This document shows positions 1-11,122 of a DNA stretch of 64,000 nucleotides, in pieces. Positions within the stretch are counted from its first letter, which is position 1; each line of letters opens with the position of its first letter. The DNA comes from Trichosphaerium sp. ATCC 40318 (taxonomy: Eukaryota; Discosea; Flabellinia; Trichosidae). The translations under genes were made by a program, and so were the position numbers. Location: assembly GCA_038496445.1 (NCBI GenBank), contig JALMLS010000159.1:53084-117083 (forward strand), in the 5' to 3' direction. The notes beneath the pieces are model-generated. The model saw nothing but the letters and a program-made list of their open reading frames with translations, did no database searches and had not been told where the DNA came from.

Positions 1-353
1 TCTTTGCCCTGGTTATCACAAAGGCTGTTTTGCATCAACGTTTAAGGACGCTATCAAGCCTATTTAAGGGGTTTTTGAAAAATAATAATCAGCATTGGAA
101 AATCAATCTTCTTTGGGAACAGTTCTCATACAACAATGACTAAATATGGCTTGATTTACTCGCAATACTCATAAATAGCAAACCAATAACGGCTTTGAAA
201 AAAAAAACACGTGGAAAAAAAAGTCTGTACACTTCAAGCAAGTGTTCCCAGATCACACGGGTCATACAGCACACCATAAAGAAAGCATTTAAGCAGAAAG
301 AGGGTATGTATTTACTTCTACGGCAAACGTTAACTCTTGCGTAGATTAAAACA
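1..353. other. Left-edge intergenic stretch, no gene recognised
   Basis: AT-rich sequence upstream of the P450 start with short A runs and one CACGTG near 210. The small open frame on the minus strand has no family signal and no splice support, so I leave it out. This stretch probably includes the P450 promoter. Confidence 0.5.
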
Positions 354-2279
354 ATGACGTTTTGGCTAGTTGGAGCACTAACAGCGTTGGCAATCGGAGT
401 GATTTTGATATTGCGGAGAAATAATAGCTCCGGACAGTTACCTGGCCCTCCGAAGCTGCCTATTATTGGTAATTTGTTTGATATGATGAAAATGAGCAAA
501 GACAGGAAAAATATATTGAACAAGGCACATCATCAACGGTTTTTTTTCTAAATAATTTCGAAGGCAACTCGAATGCTATTTGTATTCAATTGTCCGTGAC
601 AAAAAAAAATCTTGTCACGTGACATCGCAAAAATGACATTTGAACCTTGTTTGCGCAACGTGTTTTGTTAACTGATTCGAGCTACTATTTTATGATGTTT
701 AATGCTTTGCTATAGTGGAAGAAGAAGTATGGCAGCGTCTACACCTTATCTGTGTTCCGTTCTGAATTCGTTGTTCTCACCGAATACGAAGACATTCGCA
801 AAGTTACACTTCAGCGTCCTAATGCAGCTTTCAATAACTTTCTGTTTGACAACATGAAAGCGATTGAGGTAATCCGATACTTAGTGCGATGTATCTGATA
901 TGTTTATAGGAGCTTAGATTGAATAAAGGACTTGGGACATCATCTGGGCAAGAGTACAAAGACCTAAAGAAAGTGATTGCGCCAAAGTTTACAAACAATG
1001 CAATACAAAAACAGTTTGCTGTTATTGTGAATGTGTTTGTAGAGTTGATGGAAGAACTCGGGCAACTAGCAGATTCAAAAACACCTGTAGATGACATAGA
1101 CATTATTGCAACACGCACAACACTTCGTGTGGTTACACGTGCAGCTCTGGGATCCCCAAAGTCTTTCAACGGTACAACGCAATACCAGATGTAAACTGAT
1201 TTTGACATATTTATTAGACAACAAACAAGCCGAGACACGAATGTGCCTTATGCTCTCCAAGTTAATGAATATGATGATAAAGAGAGCCAATAGTCCAATA
1301 TCGTATTGGCACATTCCATTTCTCAAACCAAAAGTGCGTGATGTCTAGTTTCTTGATTGTCAGAAACTTACTTTTTTTTTCAAGGCTGAAGTAGAAATTG
1401 AAAAAGAACTCAAGGAGTTTGTCTATCCCTTTATTGATAATGTTATTACTGCTGCTACAAAATCAATGTCACGTGATGATCATGAGCCAGAAAATATGAT
1501 TGAGGTACGTTGTAAAGATAGCAAGACGTGTATATTGATGTTCTTGTCTTAGGTGATGTTAGCACATGGTTTTGATAGAGAAACAGTTTTCCAAAATGGT
1601 CTTGGTTTGTACTTGGCTGGTACAGAAACTACTTCAGGAGCGCTATTATCTATTATATACACTCTTTGTTTATATCCAAAGTACCAAGACATGATTTACA
1701 AGGAAGTAGCACCAACCATGGCACAGAACAATCTTGATTATGCTGATTTCAAAAAATCGACGCTTGTTGACAACTTTGTCCAAGAAGTCTTACGTATACA
1801 CCACACTGCAATTCTTACCTCCAGATCTCTTAAAGACCAAACGATAGAGCTTAAAAACGGACGTAAGTTCACCATGTACTGTTTTTCTAACAAACCCTAA
1901 TTGGTTCTTTAGCTGTCTTCTTAAAGAAAGGAATAAAAATTTTATGTGACACGGGTAATCTCACCTCAATGTTCAAAGATGCTTCAAAATTTAATCCTGA
2001 ACGCTTTGAAAATGGTGGTACGTAGCACTGTAGATTTAGATAAGTCATAATAGTATTTTCCTAGAACCAACAATGTTTACCTTTGGATTTGGAAAACGAA
2101 GCTGTACTGGAAAAAACCTTGCTGTAACAGAACTCGTCATATTTCTGTCACTTCTTTGTTATAATTTCAAAGTATCAATGGCTCCAGGTACCCACATAAA
2201 CGATGTTAAAAAAGTGAACAAACCTATGCTTGGATATGAAAATCTCTCAATATTGCTGGAGCGTAGGCAGCACGTGTAA
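354..2279 (+). CDS. Cytochrome P450 (microsomal type), about 9 exons
   Basis: Haem-thiolate monooxygenase. The N-terminus has one hydrophobic anchor followed by the proline-rich hinge LPGPPKLPIIGN. The I-helix oxygen-binding motif is AGTETT (about 1618), the K-helix ExxR is EVLR (about 1786), and the haem loop FGFGKRSCTGKNL (about 2080) carries the cysteine ligand. Exons join in frame from ATG 354 to TAA 2279 with short introns. The first intron is uncertain: no GT donor fits the phase of the next exon, but a GC donor at 525 (AAG|GC) with the acceptor before 715 restores the frame. All signature motifs are intact, so the enzyme is probably active. Substrate unknown; expected at the ER membrane. 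Confidence 0.93.
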
Positions 2280-2623
2280 AAAATGTTCCGGAAAAAAAAA
2301 TAGCACATGGCATTTACTTGTCTGTGGCCGATAATCGGTTATAGTTTGTTGTCACTGATTTTTTATGTTGAATAATCAGTTAGTTTACCTAAATTAATAA
2401 ACAACTTTACTGGCTTCCGTTGTACCTTGTTGTTTTAATATTCTTATTGAACAATATAGAACAGCCGAAAAGTATGACTTCTAGGCACTCAGGCAGTATC
2501 ATGTAAAGCGATAGCAGTAGGTTGGCGGTTAGAGAATACATTGAATTAGAGCATTCCGCTACAAAACTGAAAGTGAATTAGGTCAGGACCTACCACGTGA
2601 CAATACCATCAATACACTTTTGT

Positions 2624-2816
2624 ACAATTGAGCCTTAATTTATGCTTATTCAGGGTCTTCGTGGTGTTTCCAAGCGTCAAAGGCAAAATAAAAAATGTAG
2701 AACCAATTTGAACAAAAGTTTATTAACTTTATGTTTTCCTTTTCGGGTTTTGTGTTCTTTTCAAAAACATATTCAACCTCCGCCCACGAAGCAAGCAACA
2801 TGTGATCAAATGTCTA
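2624..2816 (+). repeat. 193-bp block, copy A (5' flank and start codon)
   Basis: This block ends in the ATGTCTA start of the next gene and matches 9126..9318 in inverted orientation at about 191 of 193 positions with no gap. Both differences lie just before the start codon. The block is open in frame with the ATG at 2810, so it could be 5' UTR or an N-terminal coding extension beginning at 2642. Weaker similarity extends upstream (around 2590-2615 versus 9503-9530), interrupted in copy B by about 180 bp. Confidence 0.9.
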
Positions 2817-3377
2817 AAAGAGATAATCAACCACACCACTCATTTTACAACTCAAAAAGCTCCGGAAAGTTTCCTAACGTTGCTGCTCCTTCAATGGGTG
2901 GAGATACAAATGGTATGGTACTTGAAAGCGTTCATTTTCTTATTCTAAGTAGAATCACCCGGCGCAAGAAGAATAAGAAGAACCCCAATCCATGGGCACG
3001 AACATCACCAAGCTCTTAATATAAAGCACGCCAAAAAGTACGCTGACAGTTTGGAACAAATAAAATAAAAAGTACAATAACACAACTTTAGGATATCACG
3101 ACAGAAGAGACAGCGCAATAAGAAGAGTTCAGTTGAAGGTACCTTAGAAATACAAAGCCTCTTTTGAATTCCTACTAATGTGGAAGCTAGGAACATCACC
3201 CAAGCAGCAGTTAGCAAAAGGGGAAAAGCAATACAACAAAAACAAAAGACAATTGGTTTACACCTAATGAATGACAGTTTTGTATTGCAGTCGCCATCCA
3301 CATATAAAAATATGAGGCTGTTTGGTGATAACACAAAAACAACGAAGTCACGTGTGTCAAAACGTTTTTCTTCCTAA
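2810..3377 (+). CDS. Small basic, Lys/Arg/Ser-rich protein; paralogue of the gene at 8238-9132
   Basis: Unrecognised family. About 120 residues, rich in Lys, Arg, Gln and Ser, ending SKRFSS; it looks nuclear. Four introns fit: donors at 2913, about 3049, about 3141 and about 3260. All phases agree and the stop is at 3375-3377. The segment APSMGGDTN and the first intron position are shared with the minus-strand gene at 8238-9132, so the two are paralogues. Their upstream 193 bp are almost identical although the coding parts have diverged. Start taken at ATG 2810; an in-frame ATG at 2642 would add 56 residues from the shared block. Confidence 0.6.
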
Positions 3378-3573
3378 ATTATGACAGATACGTATGTTAC
3401 TGGCGTTTGATAAGTGAGAGGTAGTTGTTTAAGTACCTTAAAATAGATTTCATTGAACCCACAATAATAACACGTTGTAAAACTTCACATGGAGGTTCTA
3501 GTACGCAAAAAAAGAGGCTGTAAAATTAAACAAACACTCATAAGTCTAGCCTGAAATAAATGAGTACAAACTC

Positions 3574-4317
3574 ATGGTATTTGGCCCTGTAGGAGTTGGA
3601 AAATCAACAACAACAATACAGTTCGTTCAAAACTCATTTTTAGAAGAACCCAACGTAGAAGACTTGGAATTAACGTACGGGCGGAGTTTTTCTAAACCAC
3701 TTTTAACGTTTTGAGTTTAAAACAACTCTAAAACGCTCACACAATAAGGTATCGTAAGCAAGTCACCATAGATGACGAAAATATCATGCTTGACATTCCT
3801 GATACATGGCCACGTACTGAGTTTTCTAGTTTTATTGATGAACGAGTAAGTACATAACATTTAAGTTGCTGGCAATCTAACAGCAGGTTGTAGAGCGTTC
3901 GGTTTGGTCACGGTTTTATTTTGATGTACAGTATAACAGACAGACAATCATTTGAAGAAATACAGAGGTTCTTTGACGAAATTTATGGGTAACAACAATA
4001 GACTTCAAAAACCACTTATGAATGATCTTTAATGATCTATTTCGACATTCTCAAGGACTGAGTAACTTGTTTGTAGGTACAGTGAAGCACAAAACAAGCC
4101 AAGTGTACTTGTTGGAAATAAAGTAGACTTGGAAGAAGACAGACAAGTAACCACAGAAGAAGGAAAGGAACTTGCACAAAAGAATGAATGTTTATTTTTT
4201 GAGGCATCTGCTAAAACACGTGTCAATGTTGATGAACAGTTTTATGAACTTGTAAGAGAAATTCGTAGACTTAAGGCACTCCATCCAGTAAAACAGCGTA
4301 GATGTATTGTAATGTGA
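3574..4317 (+). CDS. Divergent Ras-like protein with CaaX but damaged G1-G3 region
   Basis: Ras-superfamily fold in four exons. The P-loop is GPVGVGKST. The switch I threonine region is replaced (PNVEDLELTY where Ras has DPTIEDSY). Switch II reads DTWPR instead of DTAGQ. G4 is NKVD, G5 is EASAK, and the C-terminus is a CaaX box, CIVM (prenylation expected). The family motif upstream (YKL) lies in frame but the ATG at 3568 is one base out of phase, so translation may start at 3574 and lose the first few residues of strand 1. The frame is otherwise open over all exons. It could be a pseudo-GTPase kept for membrane binding or an early pseudogene. Sister genes: 4455-5511 and 11442-12176. Confidence 0.75.
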
Positions 4318-4454
4318 CTAAAAGGCAAATCAGTTCTAAGTGATTTAGTGCTGAAATGCAACCAGCCCAAGAAAGAAAGTTTGGCTTGTTAGTGAATCCT
4401 TCATAAGTTCGTTAAAATTGGTTAAGTGAACTTTAAACGGTAAGGCGAATACAA

Positions 4455-5511
4455 ATGACATCTGATACCCCCAGTGATATTAAGGTTGTGGCTTGTGGTG
4501 ACCACGTAGGTAACACATAAATAAACACGAAAACTATGCTATTAACTAACAAACTTAAGGCAAAACGCATCTGATATGGGGTATTGATATGGTATTTAAT
4601 TATGGACAGGTTATTGGAGATATTTTACCTGATTACGTCCACACGGTTGTACCGTCATGTTATGATCCAATTACGATGCGCAAAGACCCGTTTGCTTTAG
4701 GTACCTATGCGGAGTGTATTTTTAGATTTCTGGGTTTGTGTTTACACGTGGTCGTAACTGTGTTTTTTTTTTTTTTTCAATTAAAAATGATTATTGTATT
4801 GCAGAAATATGCGATACACATTGTTACCCAGAGATGGCTCCGATTAGAACTCCTACTTATCTCAGCACGGTAATTTTCTTTTTGATTGTTGTACAAGCTT
4901 AAAACGCTCTGTTTGGATGACGGTTGTAAGCATAGGATGTTTTCTTAGTTTGCTTCTCCATTGATATCTATAAATCATATGAGAGTATTACATCTAGAGT
5001 GCGTACAATAACTGTCTATATATTGGATTCTTTTATTTATGTGCTTATTTAATTGGGTAGTGGATACCAGAGTTATCTGATTGTGGACAACTTCTTGTGC
5101 CACGTATTCTTGTTGGCTTAAATCAAGATACAAGAGTTAGAGCTATTGTTGAGGTACATATTTAAATCACTTTGGTCCCCATGCAACTCGACAACCAAAA
5201 CAATTTCGAAGAAGCTAAAAACAATAATAAGGGTAAGCCTCGTATAAGTTGGTCACAAGGTATTGATTTAGCAAAAAAAACTAAGGTACATTGACGAATA
5301 ACATCAAATGTTTAGCTTACATCTTTTTTTTTTGGGATAGGCTTTTAGTTATGTTGAAGTTGATCTGGTTCGTGGTTGTGGTGTAACAGAACGTATTAAA
5401 CTTTATCTCAATTTTTAACCTTATTGACTTGGATTTATAGTTCTTGATGAGGTTTGCGCTGTACATCATTGTATTCACAAGCATGATCATAAGCGATGTA
5501 CAATACAATAA
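4455..5511 (+). CDS. Rho-family pseudo-GTPase with CaaX
   Basis: Rho-like fold across about eight exons. Recognisable are KVVACGD (strand 1), LPDYVHTVV (Rho YIPTVF), ICDT (WDTAGQ region), TDVFLVCFS, WIPEL, ILVG, WSQGIDLAKKTK and a C-terminal CTIQ CaaX box. Every nucleotide-binding motif is altered: the GAVGKT P-loop is gone, the residues after DT are HCY instead of AGQ, and TKxD is LNQD. Yet the frame is open across all introns (donors near 4504, 4699, 4870, 5000, 5155, 5285 and 5390). This suggests a maintained non-binding scaffold, not a dead copy. A prenylated membrane protein is expected. Stop TAA at 5509-5511. Confidence 0.72.
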
Positions 5512-7290
5512 AAAAGTGTTTTATTTTCTCATAATTTTCTTACTTGAGGCATTTGTTCCCAAGTTGATGGTTCAGAGTTTAAAGTGACTCTTTATTGTTG
5601 TAAGTAGATTATAGATTATAAGATCAAATAATTATGTTCACGAAAAGAAGACAACACAAGAAAAGAATAGAGCGTCAGCTATTGGTGCGTCTACCGAAGG
5701 CAAAGAGTTGGAAAAAAGGCGAGTATTCTATTCAGTGCCACCAAATGCTGTTCTTAAATTCTACATATTTTAAACTCACTCACATAGTTTTGTTATTGAC
5801 ATGGAAGCCCACTATTTTGGAGTTTAGCAAGAACAAAAGTCAACATTTTATTGATGTAAAACTGCACAATGCGTATTGTGCGGTTCAACCAAAGTAGCCT
5901 TTATAAATAATTTATCAAAATAGATAAAGTGAGCAAATATGAGTTTCCTGTTGCTACAGCGGTTTCAAGAGTTTTGACTGATGAAAAGCCCTGACAAGCG
6001 GCTGTTGTAGAAACTATTGGAACTGGTGCAAACTATTGTGTTATCAAAGTTATTTGGGTACTTTGGTTGTAACGCACAATAATTCAGGGTTGTACCCTCA
6101 TACCATACTACGTAGCTGTAAGAACAACTGCCAAAAAAAGAGATTAACTTCTAGCAAAAATAACAACTTAGTTGGGTTTGCAGGAGCCACGTGGTTCTGT
6201 GTTGTTTTTCAATCACTGAGACGGTTGTCATTATTAACAACCTAAACTTAATTAAACATATTTAAGCCTTAGTAGTTCACTAACAATTGCATGTAAATTA
6301 CGATTATGAGTGAAATGTTTTGAAACCAAAAAACTGAAAAACACATTCTTTTTTACGCTCAACTTTTTACAAGGTCGAAATTCCTCAATTTGCGTTTCGT
6401 CCAAAGGCGCAACATTTCATTCAATCATAGTCGTTTCGGAAGTTAAACCGGCTTTCAGAACCTAAACGGTTAACAGTTTGACACCGGAAAAGTAATACCT
6501 CCATTGACGGTATTGTTACGATCTGAAGGCAGCGATTTAAGATTCGCAAATGAAATCGTAACGTAACCAGCTAACAACTTAAACGGTAAGAGCCACAGTA
6601 ATCGGTATTGATGGAGAAAGAAAATGGCTTTAACAACACTATTTAACAAGTACATTAAATGCTAACAGCTTGACTGATGTACGTCAAGAGCAATTGTCAC
6701 TGTAAAAAGGCCCGGATTTAGATTCATATTACTTAATCCTGACTATAGTGTCCTAATCCACCTTTGGCTAATATTACTAAACATGTAATAGCATTACTTA
6801 ATGTTAAATCAGACCTGTACCAATCAAACAGCGAAGACGATCTGGTAGGAGAGGAACAAATCTGTCCCTGACAGATAACTCTAGCGCAGAGCGAGCGCGT
6901 GTGGTTTATTTACAAAATACACGTCGCGAAATGTAAAATAAAGTTTTCGAAAAAAAAAAATTTTTGTTTTTTTGAGAAAGGTTTTCCAAATTATTAAGGG
7001 TGCGGTGGGAGGGTGATTTCTGCTTGCTATCCTGTGCTGTTGTCGTATGTCACGTTCTGATAGTCAATCTCGTTCTTATCAAACGCCTGAAATGTCTACA
7101 TGTTCAGTCATGCTTTAAGGGTTTCATCCGTTATAATACTTCCTTTATAATATGTAATTGCCTTGTAATAAACTTACCTAATAAAGCATAGCTTTATACC
7201 TCACACAAGCGCAACGCCCATCTCTAATAACTCTCCTCTTACTCTTCAGGTACTTAACCTTCGGACACTTTTACAGCACAATACAAGAAT
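5512..7290. other. Gene-poor stretch with possible decayed exons
   Basis: I see no intact gene. Around 5615-5760 a frame opens after a TAG acceptor, and around 5930-6060 two frames separated by a stop read KYEFPVATAVSRVL and AAVVETIGTGANYC. These look like remnants of a coding sequence I cannot name. The rest is AT-rich, with homopolymer runs near 6950 and a dispersed repeat copy at 6400-6478. Confidence 0.4.
6400..6478 (-). repeat. Dispersed repeat, copy 1
   Basis: On the minus strand this reads GTTAACCGTTTAGGTTCTG followed by an ACGACTATGATT core. The plus strand at 26052-26140 carries the same order of blocks with small indels, roughly three quarters identical by eye over 80 bases. No coding potential is seen. 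It may be an old mobile-element fragment. Confidence 0.5.
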
Positions 7291-7299
7291 ATAACAAGA

Positions 7300-7612
7300 A
7301 AGAAGGTACATCGTAAACACTTTCGCTTTCTTCCGTTTGTTCTGCGAGTTTGTATTTCTTCAATTGTTCCTGTTGTTCTCGGTTTGTAGTTTGCAGTTTG
7401 TTAATCACTCTTCTAGCTTGTTCAAGTTCTGCTTCAGTCTTTTGTTATCCACCAACAGTTTTTTAGTTTCGACATCTTGAGCATTTTTTTCTTTGCTATG
7501 TAAAAGATAAGAGATAATGTCTATCATCATTAAAAAAAAAGCCATACGCAGTCAGTAGTATATCTTTAAAATGATGTTGTGCATTCTTCTCATCCACACA
7601 CCTTTTGAGCAT
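7300..7612 (-). pseudogene. Coiled-coil protein fragment with a frameshift
   Basis: From ATG 7612 a short exon joins, through an intron ending about 7499, to a Lys/Glu-rich segment that stops at 7405 (ending LNKLEE). One base out of frame, strong coiled coil continues (ELEQARRVINKL, then REQQEQLKKYKLAEQTEES) to about 7305, where a GTACC donor follows. The heptad pattern runs across the shift near an AAAA run at about 7430, suggesting one indel in an originally continuous coil. A sequencing error in the A run is possible. Family not recognised. Confidence 0.4.
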
Positions 7613-7626
7613 TCCTTGAGTTTATA

Positions 7627-8164
7627 TTAGTACAAAATAATTGTAGCTTTCGCACCTTCACGAGTAATTTTTTGGCACCTCAACCCACATGACTCTGCAA
7701 AAAGTGCAAGAGCATTGGCAGACGATCCTGAACCTAAAGCTGCTCGCTTGTCATTATGACAATACGCGTTTCTTTGTAGCACTACAAAGCCCCATTGGGA
7801 AAATGCTTCAGCAGCATTTGGTAATACTGTCGCAATTTCAAGCCAAAGTTGCGACGGATACCATTTTTTGTTTTTTCTATACATTAATGCATTGCTCCAT
7901 TTGGTGATATCAAACGTCTTTGTATCGTTGGGAATAGGAGAACTTATCTTTTTGTGCTTAAGAGCATGTTGATACGCTTGATTGAGAGTCATACAAGCTA
8001 GCTCACCCACTGCGTCTACTACTGCTTTATCGAAACATGTCCGTGAAGATGTGCCAATTTTTGATAACGCTATCATGTTATACCTACAATGGAATAAGCA
8101 ATACAAGTACCTTGTATACGTACATATCAGGAGTTATCTTCGAACAGGGATCTGTTTGTGGCAT
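7627..8164 (-). CDS. Unrecognised soluble protein, about 170 aa, two exons
   Basis: I do not recognise this family. ATG 8164 begins MPQTDPCSKITPDM. A GTACGT donor inside the methionine codon and an acceptor at about 8095 restore the frame into the main exon (MYNMIALSKIGTS). The protein is mixed alpha/beta in composition, with GSGSSANALALF near the end and a basic C-terminus ending TIILY. No signal peptide, membrane segment or known motif is visible. It lies 74 bp downstream of the Arg-rich gene on the same strand. Confidence 0.55.
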
Positions 8165-8237
8165 ATTTACCCTACGTCAAGTCAGGAGAAAAAAACCGAT
8201 CTGATTGAAATGCAATTGTAAAAGCTAAAACAATAAC

Positions 8238-9132
8238 TTACTGAGGACTACGCTCTGGACTACGATTTTGAAACCTATTACGACGCTCTTCAAAGTTGCC
8301 ACTGCATATTTCGGGTTGGAGTCTTCTGTCGCTGCCGTTGTATTGTCCTCTAACTAGGCTGGTACTATAGCCTGAGGTACAACCTTCTAGCTGCCACCTA
8401 GCAGGACTTCTACTGCGGCGCTCGTGTGGCCGTCTAACCGGGCCACTACGCCTGTATTCAGGGCTTGTACGGCGTTTGTATTGCCCTCTATTTGGGCTTT
8501 TTCTGTGACTACTGTCACGTTGTTTGCCACGTATTTTATCCTCGTGTCTAATACGAATTAAAGTGGGAAAATTGGTGTAAAATAGCAACGTACTCTACAT
8601 AGTAATCATGTTGTATTGCGCTATACGGTGCTCGTTGATTCCTATCAATATCATCTACAGATATTACAATTAAAGTCCAAGTACCTTCGATCCTGCCTTC
8701 CACTGTTTTCTCTTCGTAAACCTTCGAAAAGTTAGAAAGCAACAGCTATGACCTATGTACTACCTCTACGATGTCTAGAAGTTCCGCTAGATTGTGTTAG
8801 TTTTAATCAGTTAAAAGTGTCAACCTACTTTCTGTGTTGCTGAAAATCTGCTTCCGTTCGCTCTACGTTTATGTCATCCTCACTTCCCCTCTGGCGTTCT
8901 GTAGAGATAAGCCAAAGTAATCTAGGAACACTGTACCTCTACTTGCTGTGTGTGGTCTATATGAGCTATCACAAGGCTCACGGGCGACTGCGTTGGTTGG
9001 AGTTTCTAAAGCAATAAGATAAAATGCGTAGGTTAATAGCATACCATTTGTATCTCCGCCCATCGAAGGAGCAACAGAAACAGGTGCGTCGATAATATGA
9101 GAACCAGGTTGAGTAGAACGGCTTCTAGACAT
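8238..9132 (-). CDS. Arg/Ser-rich nuclear-type protein, about 7 exons
   Basis: About 230 residues with many RS, SP and RR pairs (for example HRKSPNRGQYKRR, RRSRSPARW, RNRFQNRSPERSPQ at the end), the composition of splicing-associated RS-like proteins. There is no RRM, so direct RNA recognition is not shown. The exon chain fits in frame: starts at 9132, 8999, 8891, 8798, 8728, 8657 and 8549 (approximate), stop TAA at 8238. The N-terminal APSMGGDTN and first intron are shared with the gene at 2810-3377. Its 5' flank is the second copy of the 193-bp block. Likely a nuclear RNA-processing accessory protein, by composition only. Confidence 0.62.
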
Positions 9133-9318
9133 TTTATCACGTGTTGCTTGCTTCGTGGGCGGAGGTTGAATATGTTTTTGAAAAGAACACAAAACCCGAA
9201 AAGGAAAACATAAAGTTAATAAACTTTTGTTCAAATTGGTTCTACATTTTTTATTTTGCCTTTGACGCTTGGAAACACCACGAAGACCCTGAATAAGCAT
9301 AAATTAAGGCTCAATTGT
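9126..9318 (-). repeat. 193-bp block, copy B
   Basis: Inverted partner of 2624..2816, about 191/193 identical. It includes the start codon of the Arg/Ser-rich gene and 186 bp upstream. A CACGTG is created just before the ATG by one of the two differences. Confidence 0.9.
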
Positions 9319-10525
9319 AAAACTTTAACTAAAACTAAAGAGTTTCATTCGGAAACACATAAATACTGATAATTCGCGTACAATGTTACGAACCATGATG
9401 ATGTGAGGTGTTTTAAAGCAGTTTTAAGAATTCCAAAAATGTGTCAATCAATCACGTTTTTATCAGAAATTTTCTGACGACTTTTTTTCAACTTTTTGTG
9501 TATTGACGGTATTGTCACGTGGTAGGTGCTGGGCCTATTTTTTTGAAAATATGAGATTGGCATTGTCTGAAAACACCTCTGAAGGTGTTTCACGTGATTT
9601 AAGTTTCACAAATACGATCCTACACACTTCTAGAACAACTCATGCTCAGTCGGTTATACCGGAGCTTTAAAATATCGGAATAACCTAATTCAGATATATA
9701 CTGCATACTTTATGAATTATCGGGTATGGTGAAACTCTCACAAACCTCACAATCACACGTGACCATTGAAAAGAAACTATTACAACAAAACGTACTTTTT
9801 TTTCAGTTTTGTTTTCGTTAAAATATTTGTTGTTCATCCCCATTTGTATGGTGTTCACTTTGAACGTTACAATACCCTTCAATGGCATTATTAGTAGTTT
9901 TTAATCGTACTTCATATCACTAGAAGGCTCGGGTAAATATTTCCAGCGCGTATTTGAATACTCACTTTGTAGCACTTCTGAATTTCTAAAAATAGTGAAC
10001 AATAAATGAACTGTACCGCTACATGTGCTGTATTATAGACACTCTGAAAGTATAAAATGTTTAACAACACAACGTATACGAGTATTCAGGCGTTCTAAAC
10101 CAGTAACATGAAGTATTTGGGATCAACAATTTTGAGATGTTTGATGAATTAGTTTGCATGTTTCAAAAAGAAATTGAACACCCTGTCTACATTAGACGGT
10201 AGCTTGAGTAGTTACAACCGATTCATAGGCTAGTAAAACAGTTTGAAATGTGACATCTTCATCCATAATTAAAGTGGTATAACTTGCTGATGCTCGTAGT
10301 ACGCTTGTCTCCTATGCTTTCGTGTTCACTTTCGCGTTTTAGCTTTTTTCCAAACAATAGGATATTTATGCAGTTCACTATTTTGAGTCTTGTCACACCG
10401 TCAAAGTGATGTCGACCACAAAGTCAGCTACCAAGTTCACCTTTATACTCTAACCAAACCAAACTTGCATGATACGGCTAATACTTCCGGCTTTTGAAGC
10501 GGACGAATTAAAAAAATCATGACTG
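9319..10525. other. Intergenic, no gene seen
   Basis: AT-rich, with several CACGTG palindromes (near 9518, 9590 and 9755) upstream of the Arg/Ser-rich gene. A short block near 9500-9530 resembles the sequence upstream of the 2.8 kb gene. The small minus-strand frame at 9685-9888 has no supporting features. Confidence 0.45.
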
Positions 10526-10533
10526 GCAAGATG

Positions 10534-10890
10534 TAGTGGTGTTAAAGAGTCGACTTTTGACTGACTCGACTCAGTCGCCCAAAAAAATCAAAATCGACTT
10601 ACGACTGACTTGGGCGACTTGAACGTCAAAAGGTACTCCCTTTGAGCCTTTCAGAAGCTTTCTGCATTCTAATTTTTCACAAAATGAGCTTTTTATGAGA
10701 ATACGCTACAAGCGCCACAGCACCAACATAGAGTGAACGGTAACTTGACACACCAATGTGATGCCACCAAAGTGCTTAGGCGCTGTATTTTTCCTAATTT
10801 TTTCTGAAATTGAGGCCATTTCAAGTCGCCCAAGTCAGCCGATGCCAAAATTTTGAGTCGACTTGGTGAGTCAGTCGTTTAACATCACTA
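10534..10890. mobile_element. Non-autonomous hAT-like MITE, 357 bp
   Basis: Imperfect terminal inverted repeats start TAGTGGTGTTAAA on the left and TAGTGATGTTAAA (reverse complement of the right end), 12 of 13 matching. They are followed by inverted GTCGACT/GACTGACTC sub-repeats. The element is bordered by a perfect 8-bp duplication, GCAAGATG, at 10526-10533 and 10891-10898. An 8-bp target duplication and TAGNG termini are typical of hAT transposons. No ORF is inside, so it would need a transposase in trans. The perfect duplication suggests a fairly recent insertion. Confidence 0.88.
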
Positions 10891-11122
10891 GCAAGATGAC
10901 TATACGAAAAGCACTTCCAGTTGTTTCTTATTGAACAACAGCATCAGATTACAACTTGTCAAAGAATATCACAAGTATCAATAGTCCTTATTAGCCTTAA
11001 CACCTACTACATGACTGGTATAGTTAATGCAGTTTTTTACTTTTGCGTTTTTTGATTCACTACATTAACCACTGTGCACAGGTTTTTACTCCTATCCACA
11101 GGTTAGAGTCAAAGTGCATATG

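Noticed and set aside
5930-6060. tRNA/adenosine deaminase remnant
   Set aside because: The phrase VVETIGTGANYC resembles a deaminase start weakly, but no HAE or PC-C zinc motif follows and a stop interrupts the frame.
10534-10890. Hairpin at 10.5-10.9 kb as a non-coding RNA
   Set aside because: The perfect 8-bp duplications at both ends are better explained by transposon insertion.
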